This document shows, one piece after another, positions 43,601 to 52,169 of a DNA stretch of 64,000 nt. The DNA comes from an uncultured Lachnospiraceae bacterium (lineage in GTDB: Bacteria > Bacillota > Clostridia > Lachnospirales > Lachnospiraceae), in contig CAMFDJ010000010.1 in NCBI GenBank assembly GCA_945949085.1, positions 22,703 to 86,702 on the forward strand. The letters are read 5' to 3'. How positions within the stretch are numbered: the first letter of the stretch is position 1; the number at the start of each line of letters is the position of its first letter. Position numbers and translations under genes: made by a program. Under the pieces are notes generated by a model that was given only the letters and a program-made list of their open reading frames with translations, was not told the origin of the DNA and made no database searches.

Positions 43601-43961
43601 ACACATAAAACGTATTCTCACCATATGTACGAACCTCAGTATTATCAGGCCACGTCGTACCTTCTGCCTCCAGTACATCATCTGCTTCTCCATCTGTCTC
43701 ATCTCCTGCACCGGCAGTCTCCTCTGTTTCAATAGCTTCCTCCTGCGCAGTGTCACTCTCTGCTGTGCTGTCATCCACCACATCTTCCGATGCTACAGTT
43801 TCTGTTTCTACCGGGTCATCTTCTTCTGTCACTTCAATGACTGTTTCATCTGTCACGGCATTACCGCTGACAGCTTCCTCTGCATAGGCCGGAACTGCAA
43901 TCTGTCCGGCTACAAGTACTACAGAAAGAAGAAAACTCAGACCTCTTGTTTTTCTCTTCAT
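40671..43961 (-). CDS. Secreted BspA-like leucine-rich-repeat (LRR_5) protein with Ig-like domains
   Basis: Signal peptide; repeated IGDYAFxGCTSLTTVxIPxSVxxIGxxAFxxC; Ig-like YGDTFSADGIDVRAVYTSDAEKTPT... Confidence 0.92.
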   Translation of the reverse strand: MKRKTRGLSFLLSVVLVAGQIAVPAYAEEAVSGNAVTDETVIEVTEEDDPVETETVASEDVVDDSTAESDTAQEEAIETEETAGAGDETDGEADDVLEAEGTTWPDNTEVRTYGENTFYVCCGCLIGYETTGSAGYVTVDLSDLQGIITQIGGRVSLDGGNAMRSYEPFSGMSTLKEVTIPESVISIYDGAFSNCTLLTTVEFAENSNLTDIGEDAFRNCTALSKINLENTKLKNIGEMAFYENDGLAGIDLSGIELESIGRFAFRSCDKLTSVKLPGTVDSIGESAFASCGQLQTVTMDANSPIKNIANATFYDCSNLKNIMLPDAVEIIGDSAFCGCTSLTTVPIDSDKSRLTTISSYAFENCINLKNVILPDSVETIGDYAFGGSTWREYNTALTSFVVPKNCKSIGECAFCGCTALTTLTIPQDSQLTTLGDCAFYNCQGLSNLTFPEKITSIGESAFRFINSNGTQAIIRFDNPDVILQADAFDDKEYMTFLSEEGGTVQAYADTTCPNIKFNRFSDSISVNALPTKTEYLYGDTFSADGIDVRAVYTSDAEKTPTSVHASECTFTGYSKNKIGAQKITVAYGGQKNTFDVKVYYDMSKATVSYIPSQGYTGKGVEPELTITGKESGVKLTKGVDYEVTYSNHVQPGTATATITGIGSYKGTISKTFTIDKPYIGDCEVIVEDTIFDGGDEQKPRVSVSYNGIEVDKANYKISYPADVDVRNVGEYSIMLEGRNLFGGYGYYYYEVLPASMDDVESVEIPAVTYSGSQQTPNMELYFGDYCLTDDDYSVSFRNNTVVGNATAIIKGKNNFAGTITKTFMINPLSMSNVTVDQIAGVEYNGNPQTPEPVVKYGTNVLKKDVDYTVSYENNTAVGTATIVISGINNCTGSITSTFTITSGIPTWDTGNDWDDEDDDQFQTAPVGTVASDTGKKTIAKVTGNEEGKLTVTYMGTTNKKSSTITIPDTVTISGEVYKVTTVDAKALKGNKNVKKVTVGNNVTAIGKDAFNGCTKLKTVTIGKNVSKIGANTFKGCKNLNTIVIKTNKLTSKSVAKNAFKGISAKTTIKVPKKKLKSYKKLFRSKGLSAKVKVKGF

Positions 43962-44022
43962 GTTTTCCTCCTTTTTATAATTGACTGGTTTCTATGCATC
44001 CTGTAATTACTTAGTTTAGTAA

Positions 44023-44053
44023 CTATAATTACTTTTGCATAGAGTAATTATAG
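44023..44053. promoter_or_regulatory. Candidate operator upstream of the LRR protein gene
   Basis: CTATAATTACT-N9-AGTAATTATAG perfect 11-bp inverted repeat; a further GTAATTACTT copy at 44003. Confidence 0.55.
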
Positions 44054-44138
44054 CAACTCAGAAAATACTTGTCAATTTCCAACGCACTTACGATAGCATC
44101 AGGTCAGCGTCTTCTCCGCGACTGGCAAAATGGATATT

Positions 44139-44180
44139 TGCGCAAAAAAAACGGCCGCACCAGTGCAATGCCGGTACGGC
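44139..44180 (-). terminator. Strong terminator downstream of hsp20
   Basis: Minus strand ACGGCCGTACCGGC...TGGTGCGGCCGTTTTTTTT. Confidence 0.85.
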
Positions 44181-44194
44181 CGTCCTTTTATTAT

Positions 44195-44671
44195 TTATCC
44201 TTCAATTGCGATGAAGCGGTCATCCTTCTTTTCCAGTTTCGGCGCTTCCTTCGGAATCAGCAGCTTCAAAACACCATGTTTAAATTCTGCTCTGATGTCC
44301 TCCTGTTTGACACCTTCGCCCACATAGAAGCTTCTCTGGCATGCACCCGCATATCGTTCTTTCCTGATGTACTTGCCTGTCTCTTTCTCTTTTTCGTCCT
44401 GATCGAGCCCTTTTGCAGCGGAAATCGTAAGGTAACCATCCTGCAGTTGTGCGGTGATCTCGTCCTTCTTGAAGCCCGGCAGATCGATCAGCATCTCGTA
44501 CTCGTTTTCCTTGTCCTTAATATCCACCTTCATCAGGTTCTTTGCATGACGTCCGTACAGCTTCTTGTCCATCTGCCGTTCCATCTTCTCGAAATCCGCA
44601 AATTCCGGAAAATCAAAAAAGTCATCAAACAAATTCTCTCCAAAAATACTAGGTCTCAACATAAAAATCAC
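44195..44671 (-). CDS. Hsp20/alpha-crystallin family small heat-shock protein
   Basis: YEMLIDLPGFKKDEITAQLQDGYLTISA...ERYAGACQRSFYVGEGVKQEDIRAEFKHGVLKLLIPK. Confidence 0.95.
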   Translation of the reverse strand: MIFMLRPSIFGENLFDDFFDFPEFADFEKMERQMDKKLYGRHAKNLMKVDIKDKENEYEMLIDLPGFKKDEITAQLQDGYLTISAAKGLDQDEKEKETGKYIRKERYAGACQRSFYVGEGVKQEDIRAEFKHGVLKLLIPKEAPKLEKKDDRFIAIEG

Positions 44672-44761
44672 TCCTTTTCAAAAATAGGTTGTTTCCTTGT
44701 TTTTTGGAACCGGGATGTTTCGGGGAACTATTTATTGTTTCCTTTCCTTTGTTCTGACTCT

Positions 44762-44804
44762 GTTATAGTCCTTGTTGTTAGCACTGTCAAGAGGTGAGTG
44801 CTAA
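44762..44804 (-). promoter_or_regulatory. CIRCE (HrcA operator) overlapping the hsp20 promoter
   Basis: TTAGCACTG-TCAAGAGGT-GAGTGCTAA at 44778-44804; on the minus strand TTGACA (44790-44785), 17-bp spacer, TATAAC (44767-44762). Confidence 0.88.
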
Positions 44805-44845
44805 AATAAATATAAACAAATTCTAAACGATTTGGTACTGCTGTC

Positions 44846-45835
44846 TTAGTCAATCAGATCATTCTGGAACCGCGACAAATGTTCATACGGCAGAATCAGC
44901 CTTCCTCTGTACAGACCGCATCCGTCATTGATCAGGCTGTTATCCACTGCCGCAAACATATTGACATCCAGCTCGGACAACTTAAGCTGCTGCAGCTTCA
45001 TGCCGCGCTCAAAAGCCTCATCAAAATAGATGCATTCTCCCTTGGGTATCACATCACGTCTTGCCCGTTCGCTTTCCTGTCTCTTTTCGTATCCGAGATG
45101 ATTGGCAGACCCGATTTCCGCAATGTCATCCATCTCTTTTGTGCGCAACTGCATTTCCATATAGCATCTTGCGCTGTTATCAAAAAAAGTGATATGTAAG
45201 GAGCGATAACCGTTGGGATTTTCCGTCACAATGTAGTCTCTGTAGTATTGCCGCACCGCATCATCAAGAAGCGGGGATGTACTCTCCTTGATCCCGCCTG
45301 TCGGTTCCGGTGTAAAGCCCCGCTCTTCCAGGAACTGTGGCAGCACATTGGCAATCTGATATAAGTGCCTGATTTCCTCCGCCTCGCGGTTCTCCGGTCT
45401 GTCAAGATGACAACGCGGCACGGAAATCACAATCCGGTAAGCAATCAGATCCCGAAAACACGTCAGACGGTCTTTCAGCTCAGTTACAGAAGGATAATTC
45501 CCGTTCTTTGTATAATAATCATAAATGTATTCCACGATATACCCGTTAAATTTCTCCTCCGCACGAATCAGAGATTTGATTCTGCCCTTAAACGTAAAGG
45601 AGAGATACGGATATTCTGCCACCATATACTTATAGAATTCCCTGATTTTCTGGGACTGCGCGGTCAGGAAGTCATTGTGTTCCAAAAGTCCCATGATCTG
45701 CAACAGGAAATTACAGTGGACAATGTCTATTTCATTATGATCCTGCTTTGCCTCTTCCCGCAGGGCATCCATATACTTTTGTAAAATCCGGAATATCGTG
45801 TCTCCGGAATATAAGTAATCATTTAGTGTAACCAT
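44846..45835 (-). CDS. RelA/SpoT nucleotidyltransferase-domain protein (putative small alarmone synthetase-like)
   Basis: [72 protein letters not shown]. Confidence 0.8.
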   Translation of the reverse strand: MVTLNDYLYSGDTIFRILQKYMDALREEAKQDHNEIDIVHCNFLLQIMGLLEHNDFLTAQSQKIREFYKYMVAEYPYLSFTFKGRIKSLIRAEEKFNGYIVEYIYDYYTKNGNYPSVTELKDRLTCFRDLIAYRIVISVPRCHLDRPENREAEEIRHLYQIANVLPQFLEERGFTPEPTGGIKESTSPLLDDAVRQYYRDYIVTENPNGYRSLHITFFDNSARCYMEMQLRTKEMDDIAEIGSANHLGYEKRQESERARRDVIPKGECIYFDEAFERGMKLQQLKLSELDVNMFAAVDNSLINDGCGLYRGRLILPYEHLSRFQNDLID

Positions 45836-45849
45836 TTCTTACAGCCTTT

Positions 45850-45950
45850 CTACGATTTCTCAAATGCCAGCTTATCAAGCGGCGCACCATACACAACACA
45901 CCGTGCCTTTCCATGCTGTTTGGCATCATAAAGGGCGCAATCGAATTCAC
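45850..45950 (-). pseudogene. GGDEF-domain C-terminal remnant
   Basis: Reverse-strand reading [32 protein letters not shown] resembles the GGDEF tail ADxALYxAKxxGRNRxxxY; no intact upstream domain. Confidence 0.65.
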
Positions 45951-46186
45951 AAATTACGTTTCTTATTATATGGTATCCCCTTTTTTTCTACAATATTTTT
46001 CTGCCATTTTCATTCTTTTGCCTTATCCCTTCTCAAAAATAACCTCTGTTTTCTTCCCAAACAGTCTTTTCCCGTCAGAAAAGATGCAAAAAATACCTGA
46101 ATACTATTTACTTTTTCTGCAAAATGTTTTAGCATTTGAATTACGGATTTATTCTGAAATATATTTAAGAAAAAGGAGAATGAAAA

Positions 46187-47844
46187 TGAATCTTTCACCA
46201 CTTCAAAAGGCAAGATACGAGTATAGTCCTAAACTTCCGGGCATGCTCAGAAACGGAATTTCAGAAATTTGTGTCAAGGAAGGCGCTGATACACAGAGCG
46301 TAGCAGATCAGGATAAGATCAAAGCACTTTTCCCCAACACATACGGCAAAAAAGAAATTACATTTGAAAAAGGCCAAAACACATCTGCTGCAAAGAAGCA
46401 GGTTGTCGGTGTTATCCTTTCCGGCGGACAGGCTCCCGGCGGACACAACGTGATCACAGGTCTTTATGATGCATTAAAGGCTACCAATCCGGACAACGTT
46501 CTCTACGGTTTCAAGGGCGGCCCGGACGGACTTTTAAAGAACGATTATGTTGTATTCGATGACGCATTCATCGATGCATACAGAAATACAGGTGGTTTTG
46601 ATATCATCGGTTCCGGCAGAACAAAATTAGAGACAAAAGAGCAGTTCGCAATCGTTGCTGAAAATGCAAAACAGAATGGACTTACCGCTATCGTGATCAT
46701 CGGTGGCGATGACTCTAATACAAACGCTGCTACACTTGCAGAGTACATGGCTGCACAGAATACAGGTATCCAGGTAATCGGATGTCCTAAGACAATCGAC
46801 GGAGACTTAAAGAACGAAGATATCGAAGCTTCTTTCGGTTTTGACACTGCAACAAAGACTTACTCAGAGCTGATCGGAAACATCGAAAGAGATGCTAACT
46901 CAGCAAAGAAATACTGGCACTTTATCAAGGTTATGGGTCGTAGCGCTTCTCATGTTGCTCTGGAATGTGCACTTGAGACACAGCCAAACATCTGCCTCGT
47001 CGGCGAAGAAGTAAAGGCAAAGAAAATGTCCCTTTCTTCTATCGCAAGCTACATCGCTGATTCTGTAGAAAAGAGAGCCGCAAATGGAGATAACTTCGGT
47101 GTGGCAATCATCCCTGAAGGTATCGTGGAATTCGTTCCTGAGTTCTCCGTACTGATCGCAGAGATCAACGAGCTTCTTGCAGGCAGCAAGACAGATGCAT
47201 TCAATGCACTTCCAAGCTGGAATGACAAATATGAATTCATCAAAAACGGTCTGACAGCAGAATCCTTCGCTGTATTTGATCTGCTTCCTGTTGGTATCCA
47301 GCAGCAGTTATTCTTAGAGAGAGATCCTCACGGTAACGTTCAGGTATCCCTGATCGAATCTGAGAAGCTCTTCTCTGCACTGGTTAAGGATGAACTGGAA
47401 AAGAGAAAGGCAGCCGGCACATACAAAGGAAAATTCAGCCCGCTTCATCATTTCTTCGGATATGAAGGAAGATGCGCATTCCCTTCCAACTTTGATGCTG
47501 ACTACTGCTACTCACTTGGTTACAATGCATTCATGCTGATCCAGTATGGCTACACAGGATACCTTTCAAAGGTTTCCAACCTTTCTAAGCCGGCTGAAGA
47601 ATGGGTTGCAGGTGGTATGCCTATCACAAAGATGATGAACATGGAGAGAAGAAACGGTGAAGATAAGCCGGTTATCAGAAAAGCGCTTGTAGAGCTTGAT
47701 GGTGCTCCATTTAAATACTTCGAAGCACACAGAGACGCATGGGCTGTCGAGACAGCATTCACATATCCGGGTGCCATCCAGTATTACGGACCATCAGAGG
47801 TTTGTGACCTGACAACCAGAACACTTGCGCTGGAGCAGGCATAA
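46187..47844 (+). CDS. pfp: Diphosphate--fructose-6-phosphate 1-phosphotransferase (PPi-PFK)
   Basis: [71 protein letters not shown]. Start at 46187 preceded by AAGGAG; the ORF track start at 45913 is upstream of this. Confidence 0.95.
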
Positions 47845-47880
47845 AGAAACGCTTTCCAAAGAAATACAGAGGATACAGCA

Positions 47881-47905
47881 AAAGGGAGTTGCCACGCAGC
47901 TCCCT
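47881..47905 (+). terminator. Terminator after PPi-PFK
   Basis: AAAGGGAGTTGCcacGCAGCTCCCTTTCTTTT. Confidence 0.8.
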
Positions 47906-48004
47906 TTCTTTTCTCCTTCTCAATACCATCTCATCATCTTCCCGTGAATCATCCATGATTCTATACCGGCACCGCTTTCTGAGCGGTCCATCCAACAAAC
48001 GATT

Positions 48005-48796
48005 TTAGCTCGCCAGATCCCGCCTTGCATAAATAAAACCGGCAAGCCCCGTCATCACAACAATCACGATCGTGCCCAGTACCAGCGCCGTTGTATCCAT
48101 ATCGGCGTTTGAAAAAACAGACGTTGCATTGGCATAGGAAAACGGCGATAAGAATATCACATCCTTTAAGTCCGGCACCACTCTTGCCATCAGGTCATAC
48201 AGATAAAGCAGCATGGCAACCGCAATTCCGACTCCGAGCCTGTTCTTTCTGCTGATTGCGGAAATCACAAAACAGATGGCTGCCACCTCCACATTCATCA
48301 TTAGCTGAAGCAACAGGAATAATACAAACTCCTTACCAAAATCGTTTTCCCCAAGCATCAGAAAACCGGCTGCATAAAAAAAGCCGCAGATTACCATAAA
48401 GCAAACGAGAGAAGCAAAAACTGCAGCAAATTTCACTGCAATGATCTTTGCCCTTGCAAGTGGCAGAGAAAATGTAAATTCTGCTGTATGGCCATCCTCC
48501 TCCTTGGAAAGAATGACCGTCGCAATGGATGCTGCAAAAAAGCTGCTGCCGAGCGCATGGATGGTTCCAATCTCCGTCGCAAAATATCCCTTAAGCGTGG
48601 CAATGCTTAGTGTACTCATACCAAACGCATCCGCAAATGCCCCCATCGATGCAAAGCTGTCTGCCATACCTGCCATGCTCTCCTCCATGCTTTTATAAAG
48701 CAAAATACACATAAGTCCCATGCCACCGACAGACAATGCCCAGATAAGAAGACTCTTAATGCCGGCTTTCCACTCACTTTTCCATAATGCTACCAT
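48005..48796 (-). CDS. ABC-2 type transporter permease
   Basis: MVALWKSEWKAGIKSLLIWALSVGG, 6-TM pattern, VILSKEEDGHTAEFTFSLPLARAKIIAVKF. Confidence 0.88.
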   Translation of the reverse strand: MVALWKSEWKAGIKSLLIWALSVGGMGLMCILLYKSMEESMAGMADSFASMGAFADAFGMSTLSIATLKGYFATEIGTIHALGSSFFAASIATVILSKEEDGHTAEFTFSLPLARAKIIAVKFAAVFASLVCFMVICGFFYAAGFLMLGENDFGKEFVLFLLLQLMMNVEVAAICFVISAISRKNRLGVGIAVAMLLYLYDLMARVVPDLKDVIFLSPFSYANATSVFSNADMDTTALVLGTIVIVVMTGLAGFIYARRDLAS

Positions 48797-48797
48797 C

Positions 48798-49646
48798 CTA
48801 ATTGTCCCCCTTTTCATAATAATGCATAAATACCTCTTCAACGGAAGGCTCCTCAATCAGAATATCTTCTATATTGTGTCCTTGCAGTTCTTTATAGAGT
48901 TGATTCAGATCGTCCTTGTAAATAAAATCCAGTTTTTCTCCGTCACGCACCATCCTGATATGTTTCGTTTTACTTGCCAGAAGATGCTCTACCGTATCTG
49001 TCACAACAAGCTTTCCTTCCCGCATAATGGCAACTCTGTCACAGTGGCTTCGGACCTCCGAGAGTACATGTGTCGACAACATACAGGTGGCTCCCTCTTT
49101 CACATATTCCCTGATCAGCTCAAAAAATACATTCTGCATCAGCGGATCTAATCCGCTGGTCGGCTCATCAAAGACAAAGAGCCGCGGTTTATGCTGCATG
49201 GCACAAATGATGCTTACCTTCTTTCGATTGCCAAGGGAAAGCTCACTGATTTTTCTTTTCTCATCGACCTGCAGTTTTTCGCAGAGCTTTTCCGCTTCCT
49301 CCCTGCAATCTCTTTTTCGCACGTCCGCTGAGAGCTTTAGCACCTCCCTGATAGTCATGCCCGGATAAAACCATGCCTCACTTGGCATATAGCCAATGCC
49401 TTGCAGTATTTTTTCCTTCTCCTTCCTTGTGTCAAGACCATCAATGAAAATCTGTCCGCTGTCATATCGGATCAGTCCCAGCATGGCGCGTATTGTCGTG
49501 GACTTCCCGGCTCCGTTAGGTCCCAGGAATCCAAATACCTCTCCTTTTTTCACCGAAAAAGACACCTGCTCCACACCTCTGTGTTTTCCGTAGTATTTTG
49601 TCAGATTACAGATTTCAATCATATTTTCCATATGCATTCCCTCCAT
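48798..49646 (-). CDS. ABC transporter ATP-binding protein
   Basis: GFLGPNGAGKSTTIRAMLGL, LSLGNRKKVSIICAM, LFVFDEPTSGLDP. Confidence 0.95.
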   Translation of the reverse strand: MEGMHMENMIEICNLTKYYGKHRGVEQVSFSVKKGEVFGFLGPNGAGKSTTIRAMLGLIRYDSGQIFIDGLDTRKEKEKILQGIGYMPSEAWFYPGMTIREVLKLSADVRKRDCREEAEKLCEKLQVDEKRKISELSLGNRKKVSIICAMQHKPRLFVFDEPTSGLDPLMQNVFFELIREYVKEGATCMLSTHVLSEVRSHCDRVAIMREGKLVVTDTVEHLLASKTKHIRMVRDGEKLDFIYKDDLNQLYKELQGHNIEDILIEEPSVEEVFMHYYEKGDN

Positions 49647-49661
49647 CTGGTTTCAGTATAG

Positions 49662-49725
49662 CAAAAAATAAGGCAGAGACAACACAGATCCCTGCCAGTG
49701 GCACTTTTTTGCGCGTAAGCTGCAC
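49662..49725 (-). promoter_or_regulatory. LytTR-type direct repeat operator and promoter upstream of the ABC genes
   Basis: Minus strand GTGCAGCTT-N12-GTGCCACTG (49725-49696) upstream of TTGTCT-N16-TATACT. Confidence 0.6.
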
Positions 49726-49779
49726 TATTTCGTTTTCGCAAGGTATTTTCACCTGCTCTTTTCATTTTCCATCCGACTT

Positions 49780-50259
49780 TCATCTGTCTTTCCGATCCGC
49801 ATGTGCCTCACTTGCCGATCTTGTCTGGAACAATGCAAGGTCATAATTTAATATCTTATCGTCAATGATTCTTCTGCATTTATAAACAAAATAGACACAC
49901 ACATACAGAAAAATCACATAGGCGGCAAAACCGATTGTGACATAACGATTCCGATCAAACCAATTACCTGCATAAGAAGCTGCCGTGTAGAGTACGGTGC
50001 AGACAAATACGCCAAATATCTCTTTCTTTCCCATATGATCCGATTCGTCAAAGTTCCAAAGCAAATACACCTGAATATATCCCATAATATAGGTCAGTAA
50101 GATCATCTCCGCCATGTGCAGAATTTCCGCCACAGAAAGTCCAACGCACAGTCTGTATATGCAATAAAAAAACAAAAGTGCATAGAAATATAGGCAGGCC
50201 TTAAATTCAATCCCGATTTCTTTTGTCAGATATCGTTCCCACAAATTCGGTTTTTTCAT
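49780..50259 (-). CDS. DUF3021-like four-TM membrane protein
   Basis: Short multi-TM protein overlapping the LytTR gene by 4 bp; RYLTKEIGIEFKACLYFYALLFFYCIYRL. Confidence 0.8.
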   Translation of the reverse strand: MKKPNLWERYLTKEIGIEFKACLYFYALLFFYCIYRLCVGLSVAEILHMAEMILLTYIMGYIQVYLLWNFDESDHMGKKEIFGVFVCTVLYTAASYAGNWFDRNRYVTIGFAAYVIFLYVCVYFVYKCRRIIDDKILNYDLALFQTRSASEAHADRKDR

Positions 50260-50699
50260 ACGCGTTCTCCTTTTAAAAGCTTTCTGAACTGTGAAGCATA
50301 TGTACGGGAAATCAAAATGTGTTCACCGTTTACAAGTGTGGCATCTATCCTGTTTGATGCCATGCTTTTCAGACGCGCGACCTTACTCACATTGACGATC
50401 ATGGATTTACTGCACCTGAAATATTTCTCATCATCCAGCATCAGTTCTACCGCGTATAATGACATATCCAGCTGGATGATATGATCCGGTGTGTAAGCAA
50501 AGGTTCTGTCGTCCACCTTCTCCACATACAGGATCTCATCCGGTGAAAAAACAACTGTTTCGCCGTCACTTTTTCCTATGAGTTTTTTCTGATTCTTTTC
50601 CATAAAAGCAAGTGCAGCTTCTACTTCTGTATTTAATTGCCGATAGTTCAGAATCAATTCATCCTCGCCATCTTTGATCTGATGAATGGTATAGCGCAT
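50256..50699 (-). CDS. LytTR family DNA-binding regulator
   Basis: EILYVEKVDDRTFAYTPDHIIQLDMSLYAVELMLDDEKYFRCSKSMIVNVSKV...NGEHILISRTYASQFRKLL. Confidence 0.93.
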   Translation of the reverse strand: MRYTIHQIKDGEDELILNYRQLNTEVEAALAFMEKNQKKLIGKSDGETVVFSPDEILYVEKVDDRTFAYTPDHIIQLDMSLYAVELMLDDEKYFRCSKSMIVNVSKVARLKSMASNRIDATLVNGEHILISRTYASQFRKLLKGERV

Positions 50700-50792
50700 T
50701 TTCTCTTCCTTTTGTTTCTATCTGTTCCGTTGCAATTCTATCCAAATACTGTTTTTCATTTCTTGGCGCGTTCTTTCAGATTCATGATATTC

Positions 50793-50821
50793 ATTATAGG
50801 GCATTCCAATCGTTTTCACAA
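50793..50821 (-). promoter_or_regulatory. Sigma-70-type promoter for the LytTR operon
   Basis: Minus strand TTGTGA-N17-TATAAT. Confidence 0.6.
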
Positions 50822-50888
50822 CTGTGTCATTACAGTAATCTCAATTGCATCTTTATCACAGCTACATTTCTCTTTACACAGTCTGCCA

Positions 50889-50912
50889 TGTTTGTTATTC
50901 TGATAACAAACA
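50889..50912. promoter_or_regulatory. 24-bp palindromic operator candidate upstream of the AGE epimerase gene
   Basis: TGTTTGTTAT-TCTG-ATAACAAACA, perfect 10-bp arms. Confidence 0.7.
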
Positions 50913-50927
50913 GATTGGAAACAGGCG

Positions 50928-52169
50928 GTGACTCTTTTGGAAAACAAATACAGAATGGATACAGAAGAAAACAAACAATTTTTAGAAGAAAATGCGAAAG
51001 CACTCTGGGCATTCGGACGACAATTTCCCTCACCGGGCGGCTCCTCCTATTATCTTGGGGATGACGGATCGCCGCTAAAGGACAGACCGCGCGAAACATG
51101 GATTACCAGCCGCATGGCACATGTATATAGTCTGGAGGTACTCTCCGGTAAAAGCAGCGACACATCTCTTGCAGGGAAGGCAATTTCCGGTCTGCGCGGT
51201 CAGCTGCAGGATACGCAAAATGGTGGCTGGTATGCAGGTCTGACCGCTGATGGCAAAATTCTTCCCGGCAAACAATGCTACGCCCATGCTTTTGTCATTC
51301 TTGCCGCAACAAGCGCTCTTTTAGCAGGGGTGGAGGGTGCCAAAGAGCTTCTTACAGAAGCACTTTCTCTCTATGATGCGCGTTTTTGGGAGGAAGAGAT
51401 TGGCTTGTCATGTGATACATGGAATACCGAGTTTACTGTTTTAGACGATTACAGAGGTGTCAATGCAAACATGCATACGGTGGAGGCATTTCTTGCGGTA
51501 GCAGATGCCATAGGCGATGAAACGTATCGTATGAGAGCAGGTCGTATCATCGATCACGTGATCGGCTGGGCACAGGAGAACGAGTACAGAATTCCCGAAC
51601 ACTTTACCAAAGACTGGGAACCGGATCTGGAAAGAAACAAAGAAACACCGGATGATCCATTCAAACCTTACGGCGCCACGCCGGGGCACGGCATCGAGTG
51701 GGCACGTCTGATCATCCAGTGGGCATCTTCTACCTATGGAGTTGAAAACAAGCAGGCAAAACCTTATTTTGATGCTGCCAAAAAGCTTTATGGCAGAGCC
51801 ATTTCCGATGCCTGGAACACAGACGGTGCACCCGGTATCGTCTATACGACAGACTGGAACGGCACACCTGTCGTCCATGACAGAATGCACTGGACGCTTG
51901 CGGAAGCAATCAATTCCTCCGCTGTGTTATACCGTGTGACAAAAGAGGAGAAATACGCGCAGCACTACAGTATGTTCCTAAAATACCTGGATGAGACAGT
52001 TCTTGACCATTCCTGTGGCTCCTGGTTCCATCAGCTCGATGAGAACAACCGCCTAAAAGGAACAGTCTGGCCCGGAAAATCAGACCTATACCATGCCCTG
52101 CAGGCCATGCTCATCCCATACAGCGACGTATCTGTTTCCATTGCATCAGCGCTTGCTAAGAAATATTAG
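50928..52169 (+). CDS. AGE family epimerase/isomerase
   Basis: RMAHVYSLEVLSG, YAHAFVILAATSALLAG, NANMHTVEAFLAVADAIGDETYRMRAGRI, GHGIEWARLI. Confidence 0.93.
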   Translation: MTLLENKYRMDTEENKQFLEENAKALWAFGRQFPSPGGSSYYLGDDGSPLKDRPRETWITSRMAHVYSLEVLSGKSSDTSLAGKAISGLRGQLQDTQNGGWYAGLTADGKILPGKQCYAHAFVILAATSALLAGVEGAKELLTEALSLYDARFWEEEIGLSCDTWNTEFTVLDDYRGVNANMHTVEAFLAVADAIGDETYRMRAGRIIDHVIGWAQENEYRIPEHFTKDWEPDLERNKETPDDPFKPYGATPGHGIEWARLIIQWASSTYGVENKQAKPYFDAAKKLYGRAISDAWNTDGAPGIVYTTDWNGTPVVHDRMHWTLAEAINSSAVLYRVTKEEKYAQHYSMFLKYLDETVLDHSCGSWFHQLDENNRLKGTVWPGKSDLYHALQAMLIPYSDVSVSIASALAKKY

